64,000 nucleotides of DNA from JAUXJB01 sp965226855 (GCA_965226855.1 CBDDEE010000017.1:1-64000); one strand, 5' to 3'; shown: positions 8,724-17,986, counted from the stretch's first letter. A program made the numbers and translations. The notes: generated by a model not told the origin, from the sequence alone.

Positions 8724-10496
8724 ATGGGTTCTCGATGCTTTCGCGCCAGCGTCCTCGCGCTCGGGGCCTGCCTGTGCTTGATCCTCCTGGCCTGCTCCCC
8801 GGCGCGGGAGGATACGCTGGAGGTTCCGGTCGACGGCTCCTCGCCCGTGCGGGGCGGCTGGCTAGTGATCGGCGTGGGATCCGATCCCGAGACGCTCAAT
8901 CCGCTTCTGCGGCACGATTTCAACTCTCTGCGCGTGCTGCGCTGGGTCTTCTCGCCGCTCCTCGTCCTGGACAACGAGACCCTGGAGCCCCGACCGCTGA
9001 TCGCCGCCGCGCTGCCGGAGATCAGCGAGGACAAGCTCAGCTACACGTTCCGCCTTCGCCCGGAGGTCACCTTCTCCGATGGACGGCCGCTCACCGCCGC
9101 GGACGTTGTCTTCACCATGAAAGCGATCAAGCACCCGCTCGTGCTCGCGCCACATCTCCGCAGCAACTACGAGGCTGTCCAAGACGCCATTGCTCTGGAT
9201 GCAACGACTGTCCGTTTCGAGCTCGAGAAGCCGTATTTTCTCAACACTCTGGTACTGGGTGGCATCAGCCCACTCCCCCGTCACCACTACGATCCCGGGG
9301 ACCTGCTCGCGGACACCTCTGTCGCCGAGCTCGACGCCTTCGAGAGCCTCGATCCGGAGCGCAAGCAGAGAGCGACCGACTTCGCCACCCGCTTTAACGG
9401 GGGCTTCCATCGCAACCCCGTCGGTCCGGGACCGTTCGTGCTTCGCGAACCCGGCCGGGACGTGATCACGGGCGAGCGAATCGATCTGCGGCATCGGAGC
9501 GACTACTGGGCGCCCGACGATCCGTCGCTCGACGATGCCTGGGTCGATCGGATCGTCTTTCGGATCATCAGCAACCGCGAGGCCGCCCTGGTTGCCCTCA
9601 AACGCGGCGAGGTCGACACGCTCGAGCTCACCCCTTCCCAATACAAGAACAACGAGGACAACGAGAGCTTCCAGGAGAAGATCGCCACGCACGTCAGCAC
9701 GCGAGGCGGCTACGTCTACATCGGCTGGAACCTCAAGCGCGAGATCTTTCAGGATGCCCGCGTGCGTCGGGCGCTGTCGTACCCTGTGGACAAGCGGAAC
9801 ATCATCGAGAAGATCAACTACGGTCTCGCGGTGCCCGTGGAGTCGCCTGTCTTTGTTGAGCGTGCCGAGTACAACCGTACGCTCGCGCCGTATTCGTTTG
9901 ACCCGGAGAGGGCGAAAGCGCTACTCGCTGACGCGGGGTGGGTCGATACGAACGACGATGGCGTGCTCGATCGTGAGTTCAACGGCGAGCGAAAGGATCT
10001 CCGCTTCGAGCTCATGGCGGGCTCCGGGTTTGCACCAGCTCGTGACGCGGGGCTCGCGATCGTGGACTCGTTCAAGCGTGTCGGGATCGGCGCGAGCCTG
10101 CGGGCGATCGACTTCTCGATCATGCTGGCAAGGGCGAGCCAGTTCGATTACGACGGGATCATGCTCGGCTGGGTGGGGACCGCCGGGCCGCCGGACCTGT
10201 ACAACCGCTTCCACTCCTCGCAGGCCATCGAAGGCGGCTGGAACCGAAGCTCGTTCAAGAACGCAGAGGCGGACCGAATCCTGGAGGCCTATCGCTCCGA
10301 GTTCGACAGCGAGCCGCGCAAGGAGCTCTACGACCGTTTGCAAGAGATCCTCTACGAGGAGCAGCCCTACACGTTCCTCTTCTCGCGCAAGATCGTCACC
10401 GCCTGGAACCGGCGCTTCCACGGCGTACGCTGGTACCGCACCGGGGACACGGACCACCGCGAGTGGTGGGTCCCGGAGCCGCTTCGGAAGTACTGA
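8724..10496 (+). CDS. Peptide/opine-type ABC transporter substrate-binding lipoprotein (family 5)
   Basis: 590 residues from the ATG at 8724 (a TTG nine bases upstream is possible). A lipoprotein signal peptide ends in LILLAC with the acylated cysteine at residue 24. The mature protein is a family 5 extracellular binding protein: the GVGSDPETLNPLLRHD opening (about 54-69), YTFRLRPEVTFSDGRPLTAADVVF written over about 112-135, and VRRALSYPVDKRNII (about 351-365). Members bind oligopeptides, nickel or opines and feed a DppBC/DppDF-type permease, but no permease gene is near, so it may be an orphan receptor. The C-terminus FHGVRWYRTGDTDHREWW is typical of the family. Confidence 0.9.
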   Translation: MGSRCFRASVLALGACLCLILLACSPAREDTLEVPVDGSSPVRGGWLVIGVGSDPETLNPLLRHDFNSLRVLRWVFSPLLVLDNETLEPRPLIAAALPEISEDKLSYTFRLRPEVTFSDGRPLTAADVVFTMKAIKHPLVLAPHLRSNYEAVQDAIALDATTVRFELEKPYFLNTLVLGGISPLPRHHYDPGDLLADTSVAELDAFESLDPERKQRATDFATRFNGGFHRNPVGPGPFVLREPGRDVITGERIDLRHRSDYWAPDDPSLDDAWVDRIVFRIISNREAALVALKRGEVDTLELTPSQYKNNEDNESFQEKIATHVSTRGGYVYIGWNLKREIFQDARVRRALSYPVDKRNIIEKINYGLAVPVESPVFVERAEYNRTLAPYSFDPERAKALLADAGWVDTNDDGVLDREFNGERKDLRFELMAGSGFAPARDAGLAIVDSFKRVGIGASLRAIDFSIMLARASQFDYDGIMLGWVGTAGPPDLYNRFHSSQAIEGGWNRSSFKNAEADRILEAYRSEFDSEPRKELYDRLQEILYEEQPYTFLFSRKIVTAWNRRFHGVRWYRTGDTDHREWWVPEPLRKY

Positions 10497-10678
10497 AGGG
10501 GCGGGCTAGGGGGTACGTGCGGTCCGCGAGCAGCTCCGAGCCGAGTGTGGGTGTCGGAGTTCAAGAAGTCCGAACTAGTCCCGGGGAGAGTCCGAGCTAG
10601 TCCCGGCTCTGTCAGGCTCAGGTTGGACAGGCTTGCCTCCGAAGACAGGTGCGGGGTCCTGCACTCGGAGGTTCAGGA

Positions 10679-11017
10679 GTGTTTCGCCGCCCGCCGAAGC
10701 GCGCTGAGCCGAGACCCGATCAGCCGGTCACGGTCCAGATCATGGGGAGCGGCTTCCTGGATGTTCTCGCCGTACGCGACATCTCCGCCAGGGGGGTGGG
10801 CGTCTACGTTTCCCACTGCTTCGAGGGTTGTCGGCTCGACGACACGGTCGATCTGGTGATCGCGCTTCCCAGAGAGCGTCCCTTCCTGGCGCGAGGGCGC
10901 ATCGCGCACCGCACCAAGAGCGGGGACGAGTTCTTCGGGGTCGAGTTCACCGAGATCTCCCGCGCGGACAGTCGACGCATCCGCCAGTATGTGAAGGGGC
11001 TCGCCTCGTCGGCCTGA
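10679..11017 (+). CDS. PilZ-domain protein with both c-di-GMP motifs
   Basis: 112 residues from a GTG at 10679 preceded by CGGAGG seven bases upstream; this start is preferred over a GTG at 10649. The N-terminal RxxxR element is RAEPR and is followed, after one strand, by DISARGVG, fitting the D/NxSxxG motif. Both are needed for c-di-GMP binding in PilZ proteins. The rest is the expected six-strand barrel with VDLVIALPRE and FFGVEFTEIS, then a short C-terminal helix. It is a single-domain receptor and its partner is unknown. About 180 bp of non-coding sequence precede it, holding two copies of a TCCGARCTAGTCCCGG-like repeat. Confidence 0.85.
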   Translation: MFRRPPKRAEPRPDQPVTVQIMGSGFLDVLAVRDISARGVGVYVSHCFEGCRLDDTVDLVIALPRERPFLARGRIAHRTKSGDEFFGVEFTEISRADSRRIRQYVKGLASSA

Positions 11018-11100
11018 TAGTACGCGCGGGTGATCGAGTGAAACAGGGTCGACTCGGTAGACTGACTCCTCGCGCTGCCGAGTCACCGAACGGGAGTGCC

Positions 11101-11694
11101 GTGGAGTTTTCTATCGTTCCGGCCGAGGGCTTGTGGTGGCTATACGGGGTATTCGCCGCGGCGTGCGCCGCAATGGTCTTCGGCTTTGGGCGCCTGCAGC
11201 GGCAGGCGAGAGCCGGGTCGACGTCCCTGGCTCTGAAGGCTCGATACGCTCTGCCGCTGGGAGCAGTGGCCATGATCGTCGCTGGCTGGACCGTCCATGA
11301 GCAGGCTTCGGCCACGATCGAGGTCGGGCAAGGTCGGCTACAGATACACGCGGGTTTCTACAGCCAGGACCTGCAGATCTCCGACTTCAGGCTGCGAGAC
11401 GCGGAGCTGGTGGATCTGCGGGAGTCGAGACACCTTCAGCCCACGAGTCGAACGAACGGAACGGGCGCGCCGGGGCTCCGCGCGGGGTGGTTCGTCCTGA
11501 GAAACAGGGAGAGGGCCTTTCTGCTCGTGACCGATCCGGGCGCGGTCGTCTACGTCCCGGGCCTTCTCGGTGCTCGCGAGCTTGCAGGACCCAGAGGGAT
11601 TCCTCGAGGCTCTTGGCTCGAATTGAAGCGCTTTCCTCGCGTCAGTCGCGAAGTGTGGCGACCTCGCGGCGGAGCTGCTCCAGGCCCGTCGTGA
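11101..11694 (+). CDS. Membrane protein with a PH-like C-terminal domain
   Basis: 197 residues from a GTG at 11101 with GGGAG just upstream. Two hydrophobic helices (about 9-29 and 45-62) flank a positively charged loop (RLQRQARAGSTS), followed by a beta-rich segment beginning ATIEVGQGRLQIHAGFYSQD and containing AGWFVLRNRERAFLLVTD. This layout resembles small bacterial PH-domain (bPH/YdbS-like) membrane proteins, but I do not recognise a named family. The 3' end overlaps the convergent ferritin-like gene by 53 bp, so the last residues (WRPRGGAAPGPS) may be an artefact of read-through past the natural end. Confidence 0.6.
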   Translation: MEFSIVPAEGLWWLYGVFAAACAAMVFGFGRLQRQARAGSTSLALKARYALPLGAVAMIVAGWTVHEQASATIEVGQGRLQIHAGFYSQDLQISDFRLRDAELVDLRESRHLQPTSRTNGTGAPGLRAGWFVLRNRERAFLLVTDPGAVVYVPGLLGARELAGPRGIPRGSWLELKRFPRVSREVWRPRGGAAPGPS

Positions 11695-12202
11695 CCGAGT
11701 CCAGGCAGCTCGAGATCTGACGTAGCTGGTCCGTGAGTCCGGGGGCTGGCGCCTCAGCGCGCCGCTTGAGCTCCTCGTAGCAGCCGCGCAGGATCCGACC
11801 GCTGTCGCGCTCCTCGGCGATGTAGCGCCCCAGGAGCTCGCCAGTCTGGATGTCGATGGTCTCGTCCTTGAAGAGTCCCGAGAAGAGATCCTCGCCGTCT
11901 GCCCGCTCCTTTCCGATCCCCAGGCCTTCGAACTTCTCCAGGTCGCTCTTCTCGGAAGTGACCAGGTCGAGACTCTTCTCGAAGTTTGGGTCGGGCTTCT
12001 CTAGAAGCGAGAAGCCGAGCTCGCAGAGGCGCTTCTCAAAGGCCAGCGAGTGCTCGCCCTCGCGGATCGCGACGGTCTCGAGCACCTGGCGGACATCGGG
12101 ATCGTCCGTCTTCTCGGCCCATGCGCGCAGGTAGCGATAGGCTCGCCCTTCCCCGAGGGCGATGTTGTTCAGCAGTCCCAGGTAGCTCGGTTTGTCAGCC
12201 AT
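11642..12202 (-). CDS. Ferritin-like (rubrerythrin-type) helical protein
   Basis: 186 residues, almost entirely helical. The N-terminal half has the spacing of a ferritin-like four-helix protein: GEGRAYRYLRAWAEKTDD, then VLETVAIREGEHSLAFEKRL with an EGEH segment where diiron ligands normally lie. A middle acidic stretch (FEGLGIGKERADGEDLFSG) separates it from a second helix pair containing GELLGRYIAEERDSGRILR. The C-terminal 35 residues are a heptad-like helix. Whether a complete diiron site is present cannot be judged from the sequence alone. Convergent with 11101-11694; a lipoprotein gene lies upstream on the same strand 79 bp away. Confidence 0.6.
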   Translation of the reverse strand: MADKPSYLGLLNNIALGEGRAYRYLRAWAEKTDDPDVRQVLETVAIREGEHSLAFEKRLCELGFSLLEKPDPNFEKSLDLVTSEKSDLEKFEGLGIGKERADGEDLFSGLFKDETIDIQTGELLGRYIAEERDSGRILRGCYEELKRRAEAPAPGLTDQLRQISSCLDSVTTGLEQLRREVATLRD

Positions 12203-12281
12203 GCTGCTCTCCTCCTCGTCGGCACTACGCCGATCTTACAGCGAATGGGCCTGTTTTTGTGGAGTGAGCAGGTCCGAGGAG

Positions 12282-12707
12282 CTATTCCTTCTCTTCTTCC
12301 TCTTCCATTCCCGCGCCGACCGGGGCCTCCTGGAAGCTGGTCTGGATCTCTTCCGCGATGATCTCTCCGGTCTCGTCCATCACGATATCGGTCTCTACCC
12401 GAAGGACACCCTCCTCTGTCGCGATGGTATCGACCTCGCGAGCCACGGCTCCCTCTTCGGTGGCCACGATGTCTATCTCGCGGGTTGCGACGCCCTCTTC
12501 GGTCGCCATCACGTCGACCTCGTGAATCGCGATGCCCTCGTCGGTCTCGACGACGTCGACTTCAGTCGCCATGACGCCTTCGGCGCCTGTGGCCTCTCCC
12601 GCCTCGGCCGCTACCTCGGGCGCGTCTCCCTCGGGCGCACAGGCCAAAGTCCCGAGTAGCATCGACATGGCCAGTAGCGCCACACCCAGTGACAGTCGAT
12701 TCCGCAT
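12282..12707 (-). CDS. Acidic lipoprotein with tandem 14-residue repeats
   Basis: 141 residues. A lipoprotein signal peptide ends in LGTLAC (Cys23). After an Ala/Glu-rich linker, about five 14-residue repeats run from roughly 48 to 118, pattern (V/I)D(V/I)(V/M)xTEEGxxxxE: for example VDVMATEEGVATRE, then IDIVATEEGAVARE, then VDTIATEEGVLRVE. The protein ends in a run of Glu. There is almost no basic residue in the repeats, so the mature protein is strongly acidic and could bind divalent cations or form a beta-solenoid; neither is established. I recognise no family. The repeats are also visible as 42-bp units in the DNA. Confidence 0.75.
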   Translation of the reverse strand: MRNRLSLGVALLAMSMLLGTLACAPEGDAPEVAAEAGEATGAEGVMATEVDVVETDEGIAIHEVDVMATEEGVATREIDIVATEEGAVAREVDTIATEEGVLRVETDIVMDETGEIIAEEIQTSFQEAPVGAGMEEEEEKE

Positions 12708-12764
12708 GCTGAGTCCTCCCTACGACTGGGCGCATTATACGCGAACGGCTCAGCCGCCGGGAAA

Positions 12765-15700
12765 CTACTCAGAGGACTCCTCGGCCCCTCCAGAGCTGTT
12801 CTCGGCGCGGGTTGCCGCCTTCCTGCGTATCGAAGTCACGGTCGGGATATGCTTCCAGCGGCTCCGGATCATCTCCGCGCGCTTGATTACGCGGGCATCG
12901 AGGGGCTCCTCCTTGTCCGTCTCGGCCTTCGTTTCTGGTCGGCGTGGGCGGATGTCGAGCTCCGCAAGCCGCCTGGTCAGCTTTTTCAGCGCACGCGCCG
13001 GATCGCGGAAGAACTCGGTTCCGCGCACGCGGACGAACTCCCAGCCCAGCCTCTCGAGGGTCAGCTGACGGTCCATCTCCTCCGTCAGCGCCTCCATCGT
13101 GTGGGAGCGATCCCCGTCACACTGAACGGCGACGCGGGTACCCGCATCGCCCTCGACGACGAGATCGATCGTGTACTCCCCCACCTGGTAGCGGTGCGTG
13201 AGGCGATGTCCCGCGGTTTTGAGTCCTTTGAACACTCGCTTTTCGAGCTCGGAGTTGAAGCGCTTCTTCTGCTCGATCGGCTTTGCCCGCAGGGCCTGCG
13301 GATTTTCGGCGTGCGAGATGAGCTGCAGCCGCAGATCCCCGTGCTTCAGATCACGGCCCGGGTCAAGGGAGTGCACGACCCAGAGCTGGTCCCGTGCCCT
13401 GCTGGCCGCCACGTTGAAGACCTTCTTGGCGTCGTCCCGCTGCCGCAGCATGAGCGGACGGTTGGACGGCGAGTTCACGACAGAGAGCAGGATGATGTCT
13501 CGCTCATCGCCCTGAAACTGCGAGGCGTTGCCGCACAGGATGCGTCTCTTCTGGTACTCGGATACGGTCAGGCGAATTCGGAGCAGCGAGTCGATGTACA
13601 GCGCCTGATCCGTGCCGACCAGACAGATCACACCGATCGTCGAGTCCTTGTACTCGTCCAGGCGACAGATGGCCGAGACGAGCGACGCGATCTCGAGCGC
13701 CTCGGCCTTGTTGACCCCGTTCGAGTCGCTCCCGTTCTCGACCCGACGCGCAACCAGGTGGGGGTAGACTCGACCTGAAGACGCCTCGCGCAGGGCCCGG
13801 ATCTCGCCGCCGTAGCAGAGCTGGTTGCTGAACTGGATGATGTCCGGGACACAACGGAAGTGCTCCACCAGGCGGATCGTGGCGCCGAACGACTGGCGTG
13901 CCAGGTCGTAGACGGAAGTCTTGCCATCGTAGAGCTGCTTGTTCGGTATGTCTTTCAGGATCTCGTCGATCAGTGCGTGGATCTTCTCACCGCGCTGGCC
14001 CACGGCATAAGGGCTTACCTGCTCGTGGTCACCGACGACGACGACTTCCCTGCCAAGTGCGAAGGCCACGAGACCCATCACGTCACTCTGGCTGGCCTCG
14101 TCGATGATGACGACGTCGAAGCGCGTGGTAGCGACGTCGAAGGACTCGACCACCCTCGAGAGCGGCATGATCCAGACAGGCACCGCGCTGCGGCACTCGA
14201 CCAGAGTGCGCTTGGCCTCTTCCCGGAGACGCGGGACGTGCTTTCCGGTGCCCTTGCCGATCTTCTTGTGGAGTCCGAGCCAGCCGTTTAGGGCTTGCTG
14301 CTGCTTGAGGCCGGTTCGCCGCAGCTGGGCCTGCCAGGAGAGCTTTTCTACGTAGTCTGCGGTGACCCCCATGAGCTTGTCGGTCACCAGGTCGAGCTGC
14401 TCCTGCAGCTCGTCCAGGTCCAGCGCTGCCTGGCGGGCGAGGTGCTGCTCCCACTGGCGGTAGCGCCAGGCCTTCTCTACTTCACCCGGGGGCGTCCCTC
14501 CGGCATGGGGAGCGTGGCGCTCGAGGACACAGGTTGCCCACGCGGGTACCACCGCGGCGAGCCGCTCGAGCAACTCCTCGCGCCGTTCGAAGTTCGGACG
14601 CAGCTCGATCAGCTCCTCGAGCCGGTCCCGCGCCGAGCTGTACGTATCGTAGTTGCCCTTCTTGATCCCCGTCGCGAGCTGCTTGGTCAGTGGAAAGATG
14701 CCGTCCTTCTTGGAGAAGGGCTCGAGCTCGGCCAGCCAGTAGCCCTTCCGCGCTTCGAGATTCTTCCTGCGCAGGAAGCGGATCCTGGCTTCGATCAGCG
14801 GCTCTATGTGCTCGGTCGTGATCTCGCGCGTTCGCTGGAGCTCGCTCTTCCGCGACGCCCGACTGCCGGTCTTCCGCGAGAGCCGAGTCCAGTCCAGACC
14901 TGCCTCGTCGAGCTTTCTTTCGCAGCTAGACCAGATCTCGGGATGCCAGGCCAGTGCCAGCGCGATGCCCTCGGCATGATGCCGGGCTTCCCTCTCGGGC
15001 GCCGGACCCAGCGCTGCAAACTCGGGGAGGCCGAGCGGGAGCATCTGCCGGTCCCAGCGCTGCCCCAGACGATCGCGCCATGCGCGAATCTCCAGGTGAT
15101 GCAGGATCGCCTGGAAGTGCGCGGCCTCGGCGGGGGCGCCGGCGTCGACGCGTGTCGAGGCGATCAAGTCGCTCCACTCAGAGTGTCTGATCAGAGTGAG
15201 CTTCGAGAGCTCTCTGCCCGACTCGAAGTGCTGCACAATCGCCCTGCACGTCTCAGCGAGCTGGTGTAGCGGCAGGTTACAGTCGACACTCGGTCCGTGT
15301 TCCAGTGTCAACGGCTCCTTGTCCGCCACGTCGCTGCAGCACGCCTCGATGAGCTCCTGCAGCTCACGCCATGACTGAGCACGCTCTCCACCCACACTGC
15401 CGGCCTCCAGGCAGTCGCGGATCCACTCGGCGTCGCTTTCGAGGAGCTCTCCCGCATTGTGCGTCGCGAGGGTCTCCCCCGCGTGAAGGAGCGCCTGTAG
15501 CAGCTCGTGCAGTGGGGCTGGGTCTTGATCGTCGTGGAGCCAGAACTCCGCCCCGGTCTTGAGGCTCGTCCGCTCGAGCTCTGCGATCTCGTCGTAGAGG
15601 GCGGCAAAGTCCTTTGCGGTCGGAAAGGCTCCGAGGTCCGGGAGCTCGGAGCGAAGAAGCTTCTCGTCCTCCGCACTGAGCTTCGCGTTCAGCGCATAGA

Positions 15701-17321
15701 GCTCGTGGATCTCCGAGCTCGAGAGGGGCGGCAGAGCGCCCTCGGGTAACGGTCCCGCAATCCAGTCGTCTGTTCCGGCGAGCTCGCCCATCTTCCGCGC
15801 GGCCTCGGCGGGCGTAATGGTCTCCCCCAGCACATCGAGCTCGCGGTACTCGCCCTTGACGGCTTCGAGCAGGCGGACACGCAGCTCTCTCTGCTCGCGA
15901 CTGAGGGTCTCACGCGCTTCGGTCAGCCGCTCGATTTCTTTCGTGAGCTTGTTCTCACTGGTCGACGCGAGGTAGTTGACGATGCCGGTGATCGACTCCT
16001 CGAGCTGGCGGCTGCTCTCCTCGTCGCTGTCCAACACGCTCACGCACAGCGACTGGAGCGGCTTTGCGAGCTGCTGGCGGACTACGCGCAGGGCCTTCGA
16101 GGCGTGGCTCGTCACGAGGATACTCTTGTTCTGAGCCAGCAGATGGCCAATGAGGTTCGCGATCGTGTGGCTCTTGCCAGTCCCCGGGGGACCCTGGACG
16201 ATCACCGCACCGGTCTCCTCCAGCCGGTGAATGACCTGTTCCTGCTCCCTGTTCGCGTACTTCGTGAGCAGAACATCAGTCTCAGCGTGCTCCGCGCGCT
16301 CTGCCGAGCGGCCGGTGTCGATTCCCACGACCCGGTACAGGGACTCCGGGAGCTCGGTCAGGTCGGGAATCGTGTCGAGGTAACGCCCGATGTTGTCTAC
16401 CAGACCGTAATTTCGATAGCCGAGGTACAGCTGCGGCTGCCGGTAGAGATACGGTCCGCTGGCGTTCTCGACCTCGAGCTCGTTCTCGAAGTACTGACCG
16501 TTCGTCCAGAAGCGTTGGACGAAGTCCTTCAAGAACTGGCTCGTGGGCTCTCCCCCGAGCGGGTGACAGTGGTTGCTCGCCAGCGTGTCGCTGAGCGTAC
16601 GGATGCCCGCGCCGTCGATGTCCACGTGTCGGAGCAGAGGCGTGTAGACCTCGGGACCATCTGACTCGACAATCGTGAATTCCGGAAGGCCTGCATCGAA
16701 CCTGAGCTCGACGCGCTGGAGGAGCATAGGATGCTGGACCTTCCCTGCAGGGTGGTCCAGCACCAGAATCCCGTCTCCGAGAAAGAGTTGGTACTTCTCA
16801 GATTCGCGCTGCAGCTTCACATGCAGTTCGAACAGCTCCGAAAAGACGCCGAGGGCATCGATGGCACCCCGCTCCTCGCTGGCCCATGCCTTCTTTGCCT
16901 CTAGGAACTCCACTAGAGCTTCGACTCGGTCATCCGAGTCCGAGAAGACTTCCTCCCTTCCAGCAGCGTTCTTGCGAGTCTTCCGGACGATGGAATCCGG
17001 GTCGGCGTCCACGTCATCCCAGCCCGCGCGGAGCCAGTTCTTTACGACCACCGAGGGCTCCGGGCACTCGGTCTCCTTGGGTCGCCCGACCTTGATCAGG
17101 AAGTCGCCCGGGGATCGCGTAGACGTCGTCGGGCTCTCGTCGATCGGGTCGTAGCCTTTTTGCAGGTAAGCCGACTCCGGTATGTCATCAATCCGGAGGA
17201 TCCACTCTCGGTCGTCGAGGCGCACGACAGGAGGCGTCTTCACCTGGTGCATCTCCTGGAGGTAACGGAATACTCGCTCTACTCGCACTTTGGCGGTCTG
17301 GAGGTCGTGAGTGTCGGGCAT
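12765..17321 (-). CDS. SF1 helicase with C-terminal MTES_1575-type nuclease; candidate phage-defence protein
   Basis: 1518 residues. The N-terminal 340 residues are a family-specific region of unknown role. Helicase motif I is GPPGTGKSHT (377-386), inside an AAA_11-like domain interrupted by a very large, charged, largely helical insertion (about 450-1040). The second helicase half has VVIIDEASQSDVMGL (motif II, DEAS), VVVVGDHEQVSP (motif III) and FQGDERDIILLSVV (motif V region). Residues about 1390-1475 match the MTES_1575/DUF559-type restriction endonuclease: YTIDLVVEGDAG, then VAVQCDGDRSH and LERLGWEFVRVRGTEFFRD. The helicase-nuclease layout is that of COG1112 proteins found in defence islands. 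It stands alone here; no methylase or other defence gene is adjacent. The TAA stop overlaps no neighbour. Confidence 0.88.
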   Translation of the reverse strand: MPDTHDLQTAKVRVERVFRYLQEMHQVKTPPVVRLDDREWILRIDDIPESAYLQKGYDPIDESPTTSTRSPGDFLIKVGRPKETECPEPSVVVKNWLRAGWDDVDADPDSIVRKTRKNAAGREEVFSDSDDRVEALVEFLEAKKAWASEERGAIDALGVFSELFELHVKLQRESEKYQLFLGDGILVLDHPAGKVQHPMLLQRVELRFDAGLPEFTIVESDGPEVYTPLLRHVDIDGAGIRTLSDTLASNHCHPLGGEPTSQFLKDFVQRFWTNGQYFENELEVENASGPYLYRQPQLYLGYRNYGLVDNIGRYLDTIPDLTELPESLYRVVGIDTGRSAERAEHAETDVLLTKYANREQEQVIHRLEETGAVIVQGPPGTGKSHTIANLIGHLLAQNKSILVTSHASKALRVVRQQLAKPLQSLCVSVLDSDEESSRQLEESITGIVNYLASTSENKLTKEIERLTEARETLSREQRELRVRLLEAVKGEYRELDVLGETITPAEAARKMGELAGTDDWIAGPLPEGALPPLSSSEIHELYALNAKLSAEDEKLLRSELPDLGAFPTAKDFAALYDEIAELERTSLKTGAEFWLHDDQDPAPLHELLQALLHAGETLATHNAGELLESDAEWIRDCLEAGSVGGERAQSWRELQELIEACCSDVADKEPLTLEHGPSVDCNLPLHQLAETCRAIVQHFESGRELSKLTLIRHSEWSDLIASTRVDAGAPAEAAHFQAILHHLEIRAWRDRLGQRWDRQMLPLGLPEFAALGPAPEREARHHAEGIALALAWHPEIWSSCERKLDEAGLDWTRLSRKTGSRASRKSELQRTREITTEHIEPLIEARIRFLRRKNLEARKGYWLAELEPFSKKDGIFPLTKQLATGIKKGNYDTYSSARDRLEELIELRPNFERREELLERLAAVVPAWATCVLERHAPHAGGTPPGEVEKAWRYRQWEQHLARQAALDLDELQEQLDLVTDKLMGVTADYVEKLSWQAQLRRTGLKQQQALNGWLGLHKKIGKGTGKHVPRLREEAKRTLVECRSAVPVWIMPLSRVVESFDVATTRFDVVIIDEASQSDVMGLVAFALGREVVVVGDHEQVSPYAVGQRGEKIHALIDEILKDIPNKQLYDGKTSVYDLARQSFGATIRLVEHFRCVPDIIQFSNQLCYGGEIRALREASSGRVYPHLVARRVENGSDSNGVNKAEALEIASLVSAICRLDEYKDSTIGVICLVGTDQALYIDSLLRIRLTVSEYQKRRILCGNASQFQGDERDIILLSVVNSPSNRPLMLRQRDDAKKVFNVAASRARDQLWVVHSLDPGRDLKHGDLRLQLISHAENPQALRAKPIEQKKRFNSELEKRVFKGLKTAGHRLTHRYQVGEYTIDLVVEGDAGTRVAVQCDGDRSHTMEALTEEMDRQLTLERLGWEFVRVRGTEFFRDPARALKKLTRRLAELDIRPRRPETKAETDKEEPLDARVIKRAEMIRSRWKHIPTVTSIRRKAATRAENSSGGAEESSE

Positions 17322-17662
17322 CTTCTCTTTCGCGGGGCTGGCGTGGCCCGGTGGCAGGTGGGGTCAGACGGTCGTCGTCTTTATCGGTAGATCACAGGAG
17401 AGATTCAGCGACATACCGGGACGGGACGCGACGTTGGCGTCAGCTGCGCCAGGGGCTGGTCGCTACCTGCGGGACCGGCGCGAGCGGTCGCGCGTTGCCT
17501 GTGCGGCGCTTGCAGGCGACGCCCCGCGCCAGCCGCCTTCGCTTAATGGACCAGCCGATCGATGGCCTCCAGCAGCGGCTTCATGCCCAGGTGTTCCACG
17601 CTGTGTCGGGCCTGTGCCAGCGCATTTCTCTCTCGGCTCTCCCCCAGGAGGGAGTAGAGCGG
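17322..17662. other. 341-bp interval without a supported gene
   Basis: Between the helicase start and the SET gene stop I see no convincing gene, RNA or strong terminator. The only coding-like signal is on the minus strand at 17543-17662: directly after the TAA of the SET gene, the same frame stays open for 39 more codons with helix-like sequence (for example RNALAQARHSVEHLGMKP) before a second TAA. The rest (17322-17542) should hold the promoter of the helicase gene, but no clear -35/-10 pair stands out. Confidence 0.4.
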
Positions 17663-17986
17663 TTACTCGTACCAATCTTGTTCATGGTGCCCGTAGTCGA
17701 AGGTGATCTCCTCACCAGGCTTGATCGCTTGGATCGCGTACAGCTCAGGTCCCTCGAACTCCGCGTTCGGCTTGTGCGAGTGATTGAGGTACCGGAGCTG
17801 GTTAACGACCTTTACGCCTCGGTAGGAGCCGTCGTCTTCTAGCACCCACAGGACATGGCGACCGTCCGTTTCAGTGCGCGGACCTCGGACAGCGGCGATG
17901 TAGTCACCTCGCTTGAACGGTTCCCGCGCGAACACACCTCGTCCGTGGAACGAACTGCTCTTGACGTAGATCCAAGCTCTTGCCAC
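17663..17986 (-). CDS. Small SET-domain protein (putative protein lysine methyltransferase)
   Basis: 107 residues, essentially only a SET domain. SHFxGxGVFA-type opening: SSSFHGRGVFAREPFKRGDY (about 10-29). The cofactor/pseudoknot motif is LNHSHKPNAEF (about 66-76), equivalent to NHSxxPN, and the second half is GEEITFDYGHHE (about 91-102) with the catalytic tyrosine Y98. SET enzymes transfer methyl groups from SAM to lysine side chains; single-domain bacterial versions modify ribosomal, histone-like or other proteins. No post-SET cysteine cluster is present. Reading continues in frame past the stop for 39 codons, so the ancestral protein may have had a C-terminal extension. Substrate unknown. 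Confidence 0.85.
   Translation of the reverse strand: MARAWIYVKSSSFHGRGVFAREPFKRGDYIAAVRGPRTETDGRHVLWVLEDDGSYRGVKVVNQLRYLNHSHKPNAEFEGPELYAIQAIKPGEEITFDYGHHEQDWYE

Noticed and set aside
12849..13778. Plus-strand frame of 309 codons opposite the helicase-nuclease
   Set aside because: Antisense shadow; the minus strand has continuous helicase and nuclease motifs.
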